Shown: in pieces, positions 10,350 to 20,525 of the stretch
Layout: each line of letters opens with the position of its first letter
Position numbering within the stretch: position 1 is the stretch's first letter
Origin: Primulina eburnea
Lineage: Eukaryota; Streptophyta; Magnoliopsida; Lamiales; Gesneriaceae
Length of the DNA stretch: 64,000 nucleotides
Direction of reading: 5' to 3'
NCBI RefSeq assembly: GCF_022965805.1
Contig: NC_133103.1
Span: 32,799,635-32,863,634 of the forward strand
Made by a program: the position numbers and the translations under genes
The notes under the pieces: generated by a model
What the model was told of the DNA's origin: nothing
The model's input: only the letters and a program-made list of their open reading frames with translations
Database searches by the model: none

Positions 10350-10370
10350 TTTTTATAAGCTCTGATACCA
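10350..10370 (-). other. Second tRNA-Met primer-like site followed by a TATA-like sequence
   Basis: TGGTATCAGAGC recurs at 10359-10370 with the same preceding AAAA as copy 1. It is followed at once by TTATAAAAAG. The viral-looking sequence appears to end just above this point. Either a part of the leader is duplicated or one copy marks the junction where a linear viral genome was integrated. Confidence 0.55.
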
Positions 10371-10375
10371 TTTTC

Positions 10376-11454
10376 GAAGCGCGAGGATCAATTAAAATTT
10401 AATATGAAATAAGGGTATTTTTGGTGATAAAATGAAATATTTCTCTTTCCAGGGAGGTGGGATAAACTTTGTTTTGAAATGAGGACTGACCAACAATTCC
10501 CCCATGTTTTTTTGGTGGCTAAATTTGAAGATGTTATATGAAAAATCGTCACACCTCGACTTAAGAGCAAACCGACCTCTGATTAGAAATTGTCTGACAA
10601 TATTTTATTTCATTTTTTTACGTGTATAACTAATATATCAATTATAAAGAAATTTTGCGGTATACTGAGATTTTAGCACATTATCTTATCTTTATAATAA
10701 TTTTTTTTATTTTTAAAATTTGTAACTTTATTAATTGAAATTATTATATATATATTGTTTTGATATTTTGGTATATAACTTTTTTTTAAATCACATAACA
10801 TTATCATATCGAAACTTTCCATATAATTTTCAGTTGAGGTCATTTTGTTATTTTTCATACCCCTATGGACAAATGGTAGTAGGTAATGTGCAGCTTAAAT
10901 TATTTAATTTAAATTTATAAAGAGATTGGTAATAATTAATTAACCAAATGGACGGAGAGGGCTAGGCTAGCTCTTGAATTGAAAACGTGATGGAATATGA
11001 ATGCTAAAAATACATACTAAAAAACACAGAGTCCATAGAAAATTTAGAGATTAAATTAATATTAACAAGTTCAATTAAAATAATTACTTATAATATGGAT
11101 CGTCAATCACGTTCATATGTCCAAATTAATATTAAACTATGTGATTATTCTCTTTTTCATGTCTCATCATAATTCTCCCCTCACAGCGGTTGATACAAGA
11201 TCTTGGTTTCAGATCTCTTCTCAAGGATCTCCATATCATTCATTCTACAAATTTCTCCTATATACAATCAACTTGTATCATCTCACAACACCACCATGAC
11301 AACATCACAAATAAATGTTTTTGTACAATTTCTTAAAATAATTTGATTTTTACCAAAAAAAAAATGTATCTTTTTTAAATGTGCAATTAAGAACACATGA
11401 CAAGTAACAGGGAGCACACAACAATGCATGCGCCATTAGGATTTTGGCAAAAAC
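10376..11454. other. AT-rich non-coding stretch
   Basis: No convincing coding frame or structured element. ORFs of about 60 codons are present, but they are AT-rich and have no recognisable domain. A 21-base phrase (ATACAAGATCTTGGTTTCAGA) near 11191 recurs with one change near 11648. Confidence 0.4.
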
Positions 11455-11601
11455 TTGTGTGAGACGGTCTCACGGGTCGTATTTGTGAGACGGATCTCAT
11501 ATTTGGGTCACACATACAAAAGTATCACTTTTTATGCTAATAGTATTACTTTTTATTGTGAATATGCGTAGGGTTGACCCGTCTCACATGAGACTCACTC
11601 T
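11455..11601. mobile_element. MITE-like element with GTGAGACGG inverted ends
   Basis: Begins TGTGTGAGACGGTCTCAC and ends CCGTCTCACATGAGAC, so the ends are imperfect inverted repeats around a roughly 100 bp AT-rich centre containing CTTTTTATGCTAATAGTATTAC. Short repeats of this style are frequent in eudicot genomes. No coding capacity. A target duplication is not clear. Confidence 0.55.
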
Positions 11602-11904
11602 AGGATTTTTCACAACAGGGTCTCAAACTCAAAAATTTTATTTAAATACAAGATCCTGGTTTCAGATGAGCACACAAATACTTTTAGAAAAGATACTTTC
11701 AGTTCATTTGCGCTTCTTCCAATTTCGTTTCCACCTTTTCTGTAAATTTTTATGATCAACACGCATTAGAATAGCCACATTTTATTTTTAATTTTTTTAC
11801 TTAGATCGTGTTTGACAATTTTTTATAATATTCATTATGATGCCAAATTTTTATTTTGTTATTTTTGAGATTGTTCGTTCGACTATGATCATCGCCCATG
11901 GAGA

Positions 11905-12290
11905 TGTTGGAGATGTCTGAGGATAAGAATGAATCCATGTTGGAGAGTATTAGGGGTCTTCAGGATTTCCATGGGGATTCCTCAATCGACTACATCATCA
12001 TCTTCTAATGGGAGATCCGCCATTGATGATCCTCTCCATCCGTTTTTTCTTCATCATAAGGACAACCCGTACCTAATTTTAGTTTCATAACCTCTAACGA
12101 TGCTTTTGGGAATCGATCGATGTTGGTTGCACTCTCTGTTAAAAATAAGCTAGGATTTATTGATGGTTCTCAGCAGCAACCCGGTGGATCTGATGTCTCT
12201 CTACTTCAATCTTGGATTCGCAACTACAATGTAGTAATTTCCTGGATTTTGTATTCGATCTGTCTCACGCGAAATATCTGTGAGTCTTCT
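11905..12290 (+). pseudogene. Relic of a copia gag N-terminal domain (Retrotran_gag_3 type)
   Basis: In shifting frames the sequence reads DDPLHPFFLHHKDNPYLILVS, then MLVALSVKNKLGFIDGS, then SLLQSWIRNYNVVISWIL. These match the copia-like N-terminal gag domain (..HPFFLHHSD.., then LVALSVKNKLGF and W.R.N..V.SWI). A stop follows LILVS and part of the GDNY..W segment is missing. It breaks off at about 12290, before the MULE fragment, and has no visible LTR. Confidence 0.65.
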
Positions 12291-12339
12291 TTTCTAAGGT
12301 TCTGCGGCAGCGATTTTTATCCATTTGTCGAAAACAATT

Positions 12340-12379
12340 TGTCTTATTGTCGTAGGTTTAGAAGCCAACAATCAGGTAC
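12340..12379 (+). pseudogene. MULE transposase relic, left part (split by the copia element)
   Basis: The bases just before the copia insertion read VGLEANNQV in one frame. The bases after its far end (42713 on) continue LPLAVTFVDEETYD. Together this is the catalytic-domain start of a Mutator-like transposase. GGTAC at 12375-12379 is the left copy of the copia target duplication. Confidence 0.6.
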
Positions 12380-12384
12380 TGTAA

Positions 12385-12818
12385 CAATGTGTTTGGCAAC
12401 CCAGATTTGGGAGTATTTAATGGGATTTGGATTTCAAAATCCTATTTTTACTGTTTGGCAATATATTAGAAAAAAAAAAAGATTTGGATTTGCTTAGGAT
12501 TTCATGGGATTTCATGGGATTTCAACAAGTATATCCAAATCCCATCAAATTTGATGAGATTTGGTGGGATTTGGATTTTAAAAACATAAAATTACTTTTT
12601 TATCCAACACATCATTCTCCACCAAAAGTTTATAAGGGTAGTTAGTAAAATTTTAAAATTCCAAATTCGAATATTTTTTTCTCCAAACAAGAAATGGATT
12701 TGTAAATACCATTTTTAAATTTTAAACCAAACACAAATGGAATTTCAAATACTTGAATTTCCAAATCCAATTCCAAATCCCACAAAATCCTCTCAAATCC
12801 CGGTTGCCAAACACACTG
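12385..12818. mobile_element. MITE nested five bases inside the copia 5' LTR
   Basis: Ends are inverted repeats: CAATGTGTTTGGCAACC at the left, and the complement of CAGTGTGTTTGGCAACC at the right. The 3' LTR of the host element reads TGTAAGAGTAG without interruption, while the 5' LTR reads TGTAA, then this block, then AAGAGTAG. The flanks suggest a TA-rich duplication of 2-3 bp (AA or TAA), as for PIF/Harbinger-type MITEs. The interior is built from GATTTGGATTT-like repeats and has no coding capacity. Confidence 0.75.
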
Positions 12819-13909
12819 AAGAGTAGATGCCCTGCAAGCTAACTGTTGGTTAGGGAATTTATTGACTCAAGTGAAATAAACAATATTTATTTTAATATAA
12901 TTTAACTTTTAATGGTTTCGTTATACTTTATCTGTATACCCATGCAATCAGCATAGATAAAGTCCTTGATTATGCTTTAATACAAATGCATCGTAATTCG
13001 ATGTTGAAACTCATTTGTAAACACTGCATATTCTAAATTCGTTCATAGTCAATTCAGCCGCCTAAAACATGGATAAAGGTCGCTTGAGCTCGAAACTAGC
13101 ATCTGTGATGTTGTGTACTGCATTTCTTGGTAAGGGCATGGAGATGTCCAAACATGCAGATGGGTAGTCATATGATGATTATACCGATCAACCCTCCCTC
13201 GGACTTTCCAAGTGGTTATCATTCATCGAGAGGATAAGTCCGTGGTTATGATTGTACACCATTAGTCCTTACGACTCGGGACAACACTGAGGCTCTATAT
13301 GCTAGTGCTGTGCTTTGACTCGTTTACCGGATCCAGGAGAGTCATCAGGTAGCGAGGTTGGGTACAGTTGCGACACATATAGGATCCAGTGCATTGTAGT
13401 CGGGGATTCACCGCTCACCTACGGGTGTGGATATCCTATGTGATCTGATGTAATAATAGTGCATGGAATCTCTGGCCAGAGTATGAGATGTACGTTGGAG
13501 AAGGAGTTCTCCAATAGTACACGTGATGCCACTATTATAGTTATCACATAGTTATCGAATTATTATGCAACCCTCGATGAACCAATAGTTGCAGATTCGA
13601 TCGGGATATTTGAGATGAAGGGACCGTACTGTACGTTAATCATAATCGACTGGTTCTTGCAGGCACTATCAGTGATACCTAGGGGATCATGGGGCGATGC
13701 TACTAGACGCTCTTACCATGATCCGATGGGTGCAATCAGAAATGAGTGCTGACATTCTTGATCAAGGTGTTGATGAAAAGAATGGGGCTACCTAGGATAA
13801 GCCCGAATAAAGGATTATATCCTAAATCACAAAGAGTTGTGAACCCACGGCTAGCTGTATCCCTGAACCATTGAGGGTCACACAAGCACTGGATCGTTTG
13901 TTCCCGTTG

Positions 13910-14180
13910 AGAAAATAAATTCAAGAAGTTGAATTTATATTATATAGTAAATTCAAGGAGTTGAATTTATGATAATTAAATTTTGAGAGAATAAATTCAA
14001 AGAGTTGAATTTATAAAATTTGAGAATTTAATTTATTAAACTCAAATGTTGGGTTTATTAAATATTAAATTTTGAGGTGATAAAAATTCAAGGAGTTGAA
14101 TTTATAATTTAAATAATAAATTCAAATGTTGAATTTATATTGTATTTAATTTATTAAGTTCAAGAGTTGAGTTGATTAAC
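13910..14180. repeat. Palindromic repeat array AAATTCAA..GAGTTGAATTT in the copia LTR
   Basis: At least six degenerate units of 20-30 bp, most of them imperfect palindromes with arms AAATTCAA and TTGAATTT around AGGAG or similar, plus TTCAAATGTTGAA variants. The same array is in the 3' LTR at about 41820-42090, so it predates this insertion. Confidence 0.7.
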
Positions 14181-14810
14181 TAATACATTAAATATGGTGA
14201 GTAATATGTTTAATGAGCTTGTAGGAGTACAAGTCCAGTCCAGCATAATAAATAATTAAAGTTTTAATGGGCTTTAATTAAATTAATTAAACTAGTTGGA
14301 CTAGCCCAATTAATTAAATCAAGCACATTAATGTTAATTATATAATTAGATTATTATTTAATTATAAATAATACATCCTAAGCTAAACCCTAGCAACCAC
14401 CATATAAAAGGCTACGTGAGCCTCCTTTTTCAAGAGGAGAAAATTCAGCCACCTTGAATTTTTAGGGTTTGATTCGTCTCTCAATTATTTTCTCTCCTAC
14501 GCAAAATATCTTCCATATTTTCTAGTGCAAATTGGAAGAGGTATAGATCATCCAGTCGTGGACCTAATTAGAAGGAAAGAAAGGAATCTCTTGAAGAAAG
14601 TTCGTAGGGATTCATCAAGAGCTAATCCGTTTATACCGGATTAGTTGGAGCCACGTGATTAATTCACAAAGGTATAATTTTCTAAACATCCTATGAATGT
14701 TTTGTTAAATCATACGAACGCCTAAAGCAATATTATTTTGTTTTTCAAAATAAAATAAAAATTTTAAATCTTCCGCTGCGTTTGGGTGTGTAGAAAACAA
14801 GATCCAACAG

Positions 14811-14823
14811 TGGTATCAGAGCC
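14811..14823 (+). other. Primer-binding site (tRNA-Met) of the composite copia element
   Basis: TGGTATCAGAGCC, one base after the 5' LTR end at 14809. Complementary to initiator tRNA-Met. Confidence 0.85.
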
Positions 14824-14939
14824 AGGTTCTCTATATCGTATGATTTTAAATCATATAGAATAATTTATTTCTAACCACACAAGAAAATTTTTCAGAAAAT
14901 TTAGCACCAAGAAAATTTTATTTTTCCAGAAAACAAAAA

Positions 14940-15245
14940 AATATATGTATATTCATTTCTGCCCGGAACTGTTCCGGGCAGCCCGTGCGCGCAAGGTCGC
15001 GCATTGTGCGCGCACGGCCAGCACGCAGCGTGCGCGCAGAGACGCGCAGCGCAGCGTGCGCGCAGAGACGCGCAGCGCAGCGTGCGGAGCGTCCGCACGC
15101 GGTGCGCCGCCAGCGCGGCGCGGCGTGCGGAACGTCCGCACGCGGCGCGCAGCGCGCCTGTGCGCCTGCGCGCACAGGAGTGCCGCCCCTGCCCGAAACG
15201 TTCGGGCAGCGGGCGGGTAGCGAGGGCGGCTGCCCGGGATCGTCT
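14940..15245. repeat. GC-rich degenerate repeat island in the copia leader
   Basis: About 300 bp rich in GCGCGCAG and CGCAGCGCAGCGTGCG units, in sharp contrast to the AT-rich flanks. It is bordered by two perfect hairpin-like palindromes: GCCCGGAACTGTTCCGGGC near 14962 and GCCCGAAACGTTCGGGC near 15188. It opens long Arg/Ala-rich frames on both strands, which are composition artefacts. It lies between the PBS and the place where gag should be. Confidence 0.75.
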
Positions 15246-15542
15246 CGGGAAGCGTGCTGGATGATGGGCTTGAATTGTTTGGGCCTAGGGTGCAATTTTC
15301 TGATTTTTCAAATTTTTGGGCAAAATTGATATTTTTGAAAATTGGCTCAAATTTTTCTTTTAAAAATTAATTTTTGTAAAATTAATAATTTTCTTGTGAG
15401 ATAAATAATTAGAATATGATTTTAATTATTTATGGTAAAAATGAGTTTTTTTTATAAGAAATCAATTATTATCGATTTAATTGGAAATTAAATAAAGGGG
15501 TTTATTTAATTTATTAAATTCTTTAATAATTGTGGTGGTTTG

Positions 15543-16937
15543 TGTTGCATGTTTTCACTACCGCAAGTGTACGGTGTCAAGTTTTAGTACTGGTTAGAGT
15601 ACAGATATCGATCCCACGAGGAGTGTGTCTAAAATTGTATATCAATTCTTGTAATTAAAATAGTCCAAACTTTATCTAGAAAATTCGTACGAGAATTGGT
15701 TTGTTAAAAACAATTAAATTGCGAATGAATAATAATTCGAATTACCGAATGGAGAAATATCAGTGATAGACAATATCTAGAGGAATGATTTCACTAAGTT
15801 TCTATGATTATTCTTCCTGGTAGCATTTAAATTCTTGAATTCCTATTATTTAATGGCCAAGAACACTTACGTATTTTATTCCCCCTTTCCCAAGTGACGA
15901 ATAACTGTATCATTCAAACTTCGATTCAATTATTCCTAATACAAATCTAAGTTTAATTGATAGATGCAATTAATGTTCTTACCTAAGCCTCGCAAAAGTT
16001 ATACGCCTTCCGAACGATATAAACATCCCACGATGTGCCTCTAGTGATCTATAATCCTAGTCCCTCTCCCGAGTTGCAGAATTAATCACAACATACAATT
16101 TATGGCCAGTAAATTTCAATGAAACAAGAGTAGAGAACACAATTAAATAAAACGGAATCCAATCATAAAAATATCCACGTCAAATCATCGTATAGACAAA
16201 GCTACGTCAACCTCTAGAATGGAAATTTAGTTCATCACGAAATCCAAGAGAAAACAAGACATGTTTGTGATTCTAGACATCGCCACGCAATAAAATAAAG
16301 AGACAAAGGGAAAGATAACAAATCCGAAGCGTCGTCTCTGTCCCCAGATCCGTCGTTCTTCGTAGTTGTGATCGATCTTCGCGTGTCGTGCCGTCGTCTC
16401 GCCTTCGCTCCGAGTCTTCCTCTGTATTTTCGTCCAAAACGGCGTGTGTCCCTTCTGACCTAGCGGTGCGCATTATATAGTGATTTCCGGGACGCCGTGT
16501 GCACGGGTGCGCGTGATATCGCGCTGCAGCGCGCGCTACTGTGTTTGGCCGTGCATGTGTGCGCGCGGTTGCGCGTAAGCTCACGCACCCGCGCGCAAGT
16601 TTCTGTGCGCGCGCGGGTCGCGTGATGTTCTGCTCGGGTGCTTGTCTTTGCGCGCGCGGCTGCGCGCGATGTGGCGCGATGGCGCGCGACTCACTGGTCT
16701 TGCATTTGTATGGGTGCGTGCGCGCCTGCGCGTGAATTGGCGCGGCCGCGCGTACACATCTGTCAGGTGGCGTGCTCATGGTCGTGCACTTCTTGGTCCA
16801 CTTGGTTTCGTCTTTGCTATTTTCCCCATTCCTGTAATGACAACAGAAACAAACCAAAAAACGCATAATTCTGTTCGAAACAAGCATAATTCAAAATGGA
16901 TTCTAATATAATTTAAGTGCAAATCTTGCACTTATCA
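15543..16937 (-). repeat. 3' LTR of Athila-like copy 1
   Basis: 1395 bp, TGTTGCATG...CTTATCA in plus-strand order. Highly similar to 26121-27564 (1444 bp). The length difference comes mainly from the GC-rich GCGCGCGGTTGCGCGT-type block (about 16490-16770), which has fewer units here. GTTTG target duplication lies at 15538-15542. Confidence 0.88.
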
Positions 16938-16951
16938 AACCCCCCAAACTT
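16938..16951 (-). other. 3' polypurine tract of Athila-like copy 1
   Basis: Minus strand AGTTTGGGGGGTTT, touching the 3' LTR. This is the plus-strand DNA primer site. Confidence 0.75.
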
Positions 16952-18520
16952 GAACTTTTGCTAGTCCCGAGCAAAATAGAATAAAAACCGGAAGTCAATT
17001 AACAAATACTGAAACTCTTAGCAGTCATGGATTCGCAAAAAGTGATATTGGCCTCAGACTTATCTATTTTATTGTAATTCATGATTTCCCAAGAGTCACG
17101 TGCGTGTGTGATATGTCAATGTTTATTTATCCAATCGAATGCTCAGATAGAGTAATAATGCCCATTCGCCTTACAGAATCGAGAAATCCTCAGTTTAGTT
17201 AAACTCACACTTCATCAAAATACAAATTCACATTCATAGAGCACATAGGACTTTATTGGTGATTAATTGGCTCAATGAATATTCAACGAAATTATACCAA
17301 AGATGAAATCACACAACGAGATGCTTGCAAGCAAGTGATTAAAGTTTATACTTGATGACAATGTTTTTCAGGTATCCATAGGCTTGACTTGAACAACTTT
17401 TCTCCACTAGTATATTGGATAAATGTGACAAGGTTAATAGGTCTTGTAGGCTTGTAACGTTAGGCCACGGCTCACGGCTACAATAAAGTTATGGAAATCA
17501 AAATTTGAGAGAAATATTTGAACTTCATCAACTTCACTCATTTTCATTTTCTTTTGAACCACCATCCACTTTATTGTTTTATTTTCATTCATATCCTCCA
17601 TTTCCCGTATTTTCTTTCTTGCTAACCACTTTTGATTCATTCTTTTCATTGTTTTTCTTCTTCTTTTCTTTGCCAACTCCTTTTTGCATGCTTTAAATTT
17701 TTCTTTTTCTTTTCAAGGAGCATTTGAATCATTACAACACCACTGAATTTATTTCTCTCAAAATCAGGTAGAAAATTAAGTGTATAAGCTTCATTTGGTA
17801 GTTGCTGTGGGATATAGAATAGATACAAGTGGGGGCTAATTGTATGTCATTGACATACGCCACTTGATTTTTTAATAGGCTCAAAATGGGACACTAGGGA
17901 TACTTCATGTTCAGTTGGTAGGCTCGAAGGCTCAAAACGGCTCCAAAGATCGCCTAAATCATTCCTATGTCGCATATTATCCGTATTTCGCCTCGAAAAG
18001 TGTTCAAACAAGTTCTAGATTACCGTCAATCCATTAATCATCTCATACAAACCAGTCACATGCAATTTGCAATCAAAATGATATATGAAATAGGTGCACG
18101 AAGAAGAAATACGCATCTCAATTAACTTTGAAGCTCAACGGGCTACAATTGACAGTAAACAAAGAACACATGCCCATGGATGTTGTGAAAGACTGCCTAG
18201 ATCATTTCTAAGTCTGCAAAAGTGTCAATCAATGTCATGCAAATTTTACAGAGAATCGGATTTCCCTCATCTATTTAGCATCATAGGCATGCAACTTGTC
18301 TCTAAGCAACGATAGTATCAACAACACGACCGTGCAAAATAATTGTGATTCCGAGGTTATCATTAACACATATATATTTCAGGATTGCAATTCAGTTTTC
18401 ATCATTGGTCACACATTTTGCTTATCCATGACGCTACCTAACAAGTTCTAACATGCAATAAAAAAAAATTTTCAAATTAACTAAAACTACGCAATAAATA
18501 GAAAAAACTAACTACAAAGC
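16952..18520. other. 3' untranslated region of Athila-like copy 1
   Basis: About 1.57 kb between the env-position ORF and the 3' purine tract. AT-rich, with a pyrimidine-rich block near 17540-17720. ORFs of 60-80 codons here look like chance frames. No gene recognised. Confidence 0.5.
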
Positions 18521-18562
18521 AACCAACCCCCCAAACTAAAAGTATGCATTGTCCTCAATGTA
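18521..18562 (-). other. Internal purine tract with conserved GGACAATG block, copy 1
   Basis: The minus strand reads CATTGAGGACAATGCAT, then TTTAGTTTGGGGGGTTGG, shortly after the stop of the env-position ORF. Athila-like copy 2 has the matching block at 49585-49630. Conservation at the same place in two diverged elements suggests a function, perhaps a second plus-strand primer. Confidence 0.55.
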
Positions 18563-18604
18563 TAGAAATGAAGAACATGACAACACATACCTCACTCCCA
18601 AGTG

Positions 18605-19768
18605 TCAGAACTCGGGGCTCGAGTCATCGTTCGAAGCCTCTTCATCATCATCATCCATGGGCTGCGGTGGTGATAGAACTGGTGGTGGGTACTGTGGTGG
18701 CCAGACTGGATGTGCTGGATAAGGAACATCGTCGGGTCCAGTCGGTGGGAAACGCTGGGCGAGCACTAATGTGAAGTCCATCATAAAAGACATGAAGGTA
18801 CTAGTAGTGTGTCGGTGTTCAGCTTGCTCTTGGCGTTCGACCCGCATATCCTGTTCCAGTCGGAACATGCGATCTCCCAAACTTGATCGAGGGATCGAAG
18901 GTGGTGGTGGTGGCTGGCGTGCTCTGGCCCTCCTATTATAAGCTGCCCTGGCCTCTTGTCGTTCTATCTCGTCGCTAAAGCGCGAACGCTCTACCTCAAA
19001 TACTGTGATTGGGCCCTTGGCTTTCAAGACATGTTCATCGGCGCCCCATTGCACACCGGAATGAAGACATAAGGCGGTGATAGTATGTGCACAAGGGAGG
19101 CTGACGGTCATGAGTCCCGTGCCAGCACGCATGATATAGCTGTGAATGAGCTTCCCAAGATCGACGGTTCGCCCAGTCATGATGGCGTAAATCAACGCCA
19201 CTTTGTCTTTTGTAATTTCAGTCTGATGGGAGGAGGGCATGATCCGTGAGAGAATAAAAGATGCCCAGCGGCGTGGGTCACGACGTAGATCAGATTTCCT
19301 CAGCGTAACCGGGGAGCTCTGATTCAATCGCCACTCTGCACCCTCGATGCACAAGGTCCTGATAATCTGATCGTAGTTTACTTCCCCAGTGATCAACTCT
19401 GTGTACCCGTCATTTTCAAACTCCGGCAGATTGTAGATTGCATTAATGGTGGCCGAATCAAAATAGACGAGATGCCCTCGCACCAAAACTCCGTATTCCT
19501 CATGCTTGATTCTCAAATTAGCATAAAATTCACGAACTACGGATATGACGGCGTCTGGCAGAGATTGTGCTATATCTACCCATCTTCGTCGCACAACTTC
19601 CTCAATTATATTACAATCAAGGTGGCTCATATCTAGCCCTCTTTCAGGAATGATAGATCGAGACATGGTGCTCTCATATACCCGAAATGCTTCCTCGTTC
19701 CAAAATTTGTGCGCATCGTAGGAACGAGACGAGGAAGCTCCATCTTTTGATCTTTTTCTCGGCGGCAT
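18605..19768 (-). CDS. Athila env-position ORF (putative plant transposon protein domain), 387 residues
   Basis: ATG at 19768 (MPPRKRSKDG), stop at 18605, uninterrupted. The basic N-terminus looks like a nuclear localisation signal. The main block (residues about 15-230: KFWNEEAFRVYES, IIPERGLDMS, REFYANLRIKHE, YGVLVRGHLVYFD and ALIYAIMTGRTVDLGKLIH) matches the domain annotated as 'putative plant transposon protein', often seen with Athila elements. A Pro-rich stretch and an acidic tail (DDDDEEASNDDSS) follow. I see no signal peptide or membrane segment, so an envelope role is unlikely despite its position. It is intact while gag-pol is broken. A splice-acceptor-like ATTTCAG (19831-19837) lies about 60 bases upstream. 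Confidence 0.75.
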   Translation of the reverse strand: MPPRKRSKDGASSSRSYDAHKFWNEEAFRVYESTMSRSIIPERGLDMSHLDCNIIEEVVRRRWVDIAQSLPDAVISVVREFYANLRIKHEEYGVLVRGHLVYFDSATINAIYNLPEFENDGYTELITGEVNYDQIIRTLCIEGAEWRLNQSSPVTLRKSDLRRDPRRWASFILSRIMPSSHQTEITKDKVALIYAIMTGRTVDLGKLIHSYIMRAGTGLMTVSLPCAHTITALCLHSGVQWGADEHVLKAKGPITVFEVERSRFSDEIERQEARAAYNRRARARQPPPPPSIPRSSLGDRMFRLEQDMRVERQEQAEHRHTTSTFMSFMMDFTLVLAQRFPPTGPDDVPYPAHPVWPPQYPPPVLSPPQPMDDDDEEASNDDSSPEF

Positions 19769-20199
19769 AATTTCCAATTCTTGTCACACAAATAATCAAC
19801 AATATACACACAAAATCCACCTACAATTGCCTGAAATCCGAAAATTATGCCCAAATAATTACACGTGAAAGAAAGGTACCCTTGAGTGTAGATAAATAAC
19901 CGGAGATGATAGTAGGTGACACTCGGCAGCAAGAGGAAGCTGCGGCGGCGGCGGCACTGGGCGGAGATGGCGGCGGCGTTTGATGCTTGCTTGTAGTTGA
20001 TTTGAAAGAATGAGTTGAATTGATTTATGGAGGTGGTGGATTATGAGTTGGAGATAAAGATTTGTGGAGAGGAGTAAAATTGGGTGTGATTTGGGTAGGG
20101 GATGAAGTTTGGTGGAGAGAAAAATTGAGGAAGGCGGCTGTGGTGTGGAGGAGAATGTGTTTTGTGTGTGAAAAATTCGGTGGGTAGGGTTTTTAAAAA

Positions 20200-20525
20200 A
20201 AATCGCTGTGCGATGCGCGCGGTAGTGCGAGAAGTGGCGCGGCCGCGCGCGAGCTTCTGTTTTTGCTTGAAGTTTTACGCCGCACGGGTGCGCGTGATGT
20301 GGCGCTGTCGCGCGCGCGCCACTGTATTCTGGAAATAAATGAGCTCGCGCGGTGGTGCGAAATGTGGCGCGGCCGCGCGCGAGCTTCTGGTTCCTGCCAA
20401 TAATTGAGTGCGCGCCATCGCGCGTAATATGGAGCAGCCGCGCGCTCGTCACGGGTTTCCTTCGTGAATGATATGCGCGCGGTCGCGCGAGAGTTGGCGC
20501 TGGGGCGCGCATGCATCTGTATTTT
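20200..20525. repeat. GC-rich degenerate repeat island between pol and env-position ORF
   Basis: Several units like GCGCGCGGTNGTGCGNNANGTGGCGCGGCCGCGCGCGAGCTTCTG in about 320 bp. The same kind of unit occurs in the LTRs of this element, so the island is an internal copy of LTR-type repeats. Arg/Ala-rich frames across it are artefacts. Confidence 0.7.

Larger units (their letters stand above)
2790..10375 (-). mobile_element. Endogenous pararetrovirus (Caulimoviridae), near-complete genome
   Basis: About 7.6 kb holding, 5' to 3' on the minus strand, a tRNA-Met type primer site, a small coiled-coil ORF, a capsid gene with zinc knuckle, a movement protein, protease-RT-RNase H, a transactivator-like gene, a small ORF, a TATA box and a poly(A) signal. 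A movement protein, a capsid-type zinc knuckle and no flanking LTRs or integrase distinguish it from a retrotransposon. Capsid upstream of movement protein is the order seen in cavemoviruses and solendoviruses; here the two are separate overlapping ORFs. The capsid gene has two in-frame stops and the polymerase one frameshift, so it is a decayed copy. Outer boundaries are approximate. Confidence 0.85.
12380..14809 (+). repeat. 5' LTR of the composite copia element (interrupted by a MITE)
   Basis: Starts TGTAA, is interrupted at 12385-12818, and ends ...GATCCAACA at 14809. Net length about 1996 bp, against about 1989 for the 3' LTR at 32218-32699 plus 41201-42712. The two read almost identically (for example GATGCCCTGCAAGC near the start and CTTCCGCTGCGTTTGGG near the end). 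It contains an AAATTCAA/TTGAATTT palindrome array. Confidence 0.85.

Noticed and set aside
12120..12497. 125-codon ORF as an intact host gene
   Set aside because: Its first part is a decayed copia gag domain and its end runs into the MITE.
14901..15329. Several overlapping Arg/Ala-rich ORFs on both strands
   Set aside because: They arise from a GC-rich degenerate repeat with few stops in any frame. No domain and no family resemblance.
16273..16911. ORFs of 64-204 codons in the Athila copy 1 LTR (and the equivalents at 27036-27533)
   Set aside because: Open on both strands across the GC-rich repeat block of an LTR; composition artefact.
18605..19768. True envelope glycoprotein in Athila-like copy 1
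   Set aside because: No signal peptide, membrane segment or cysteine pattern; it has a nuclear-type basic start instead.
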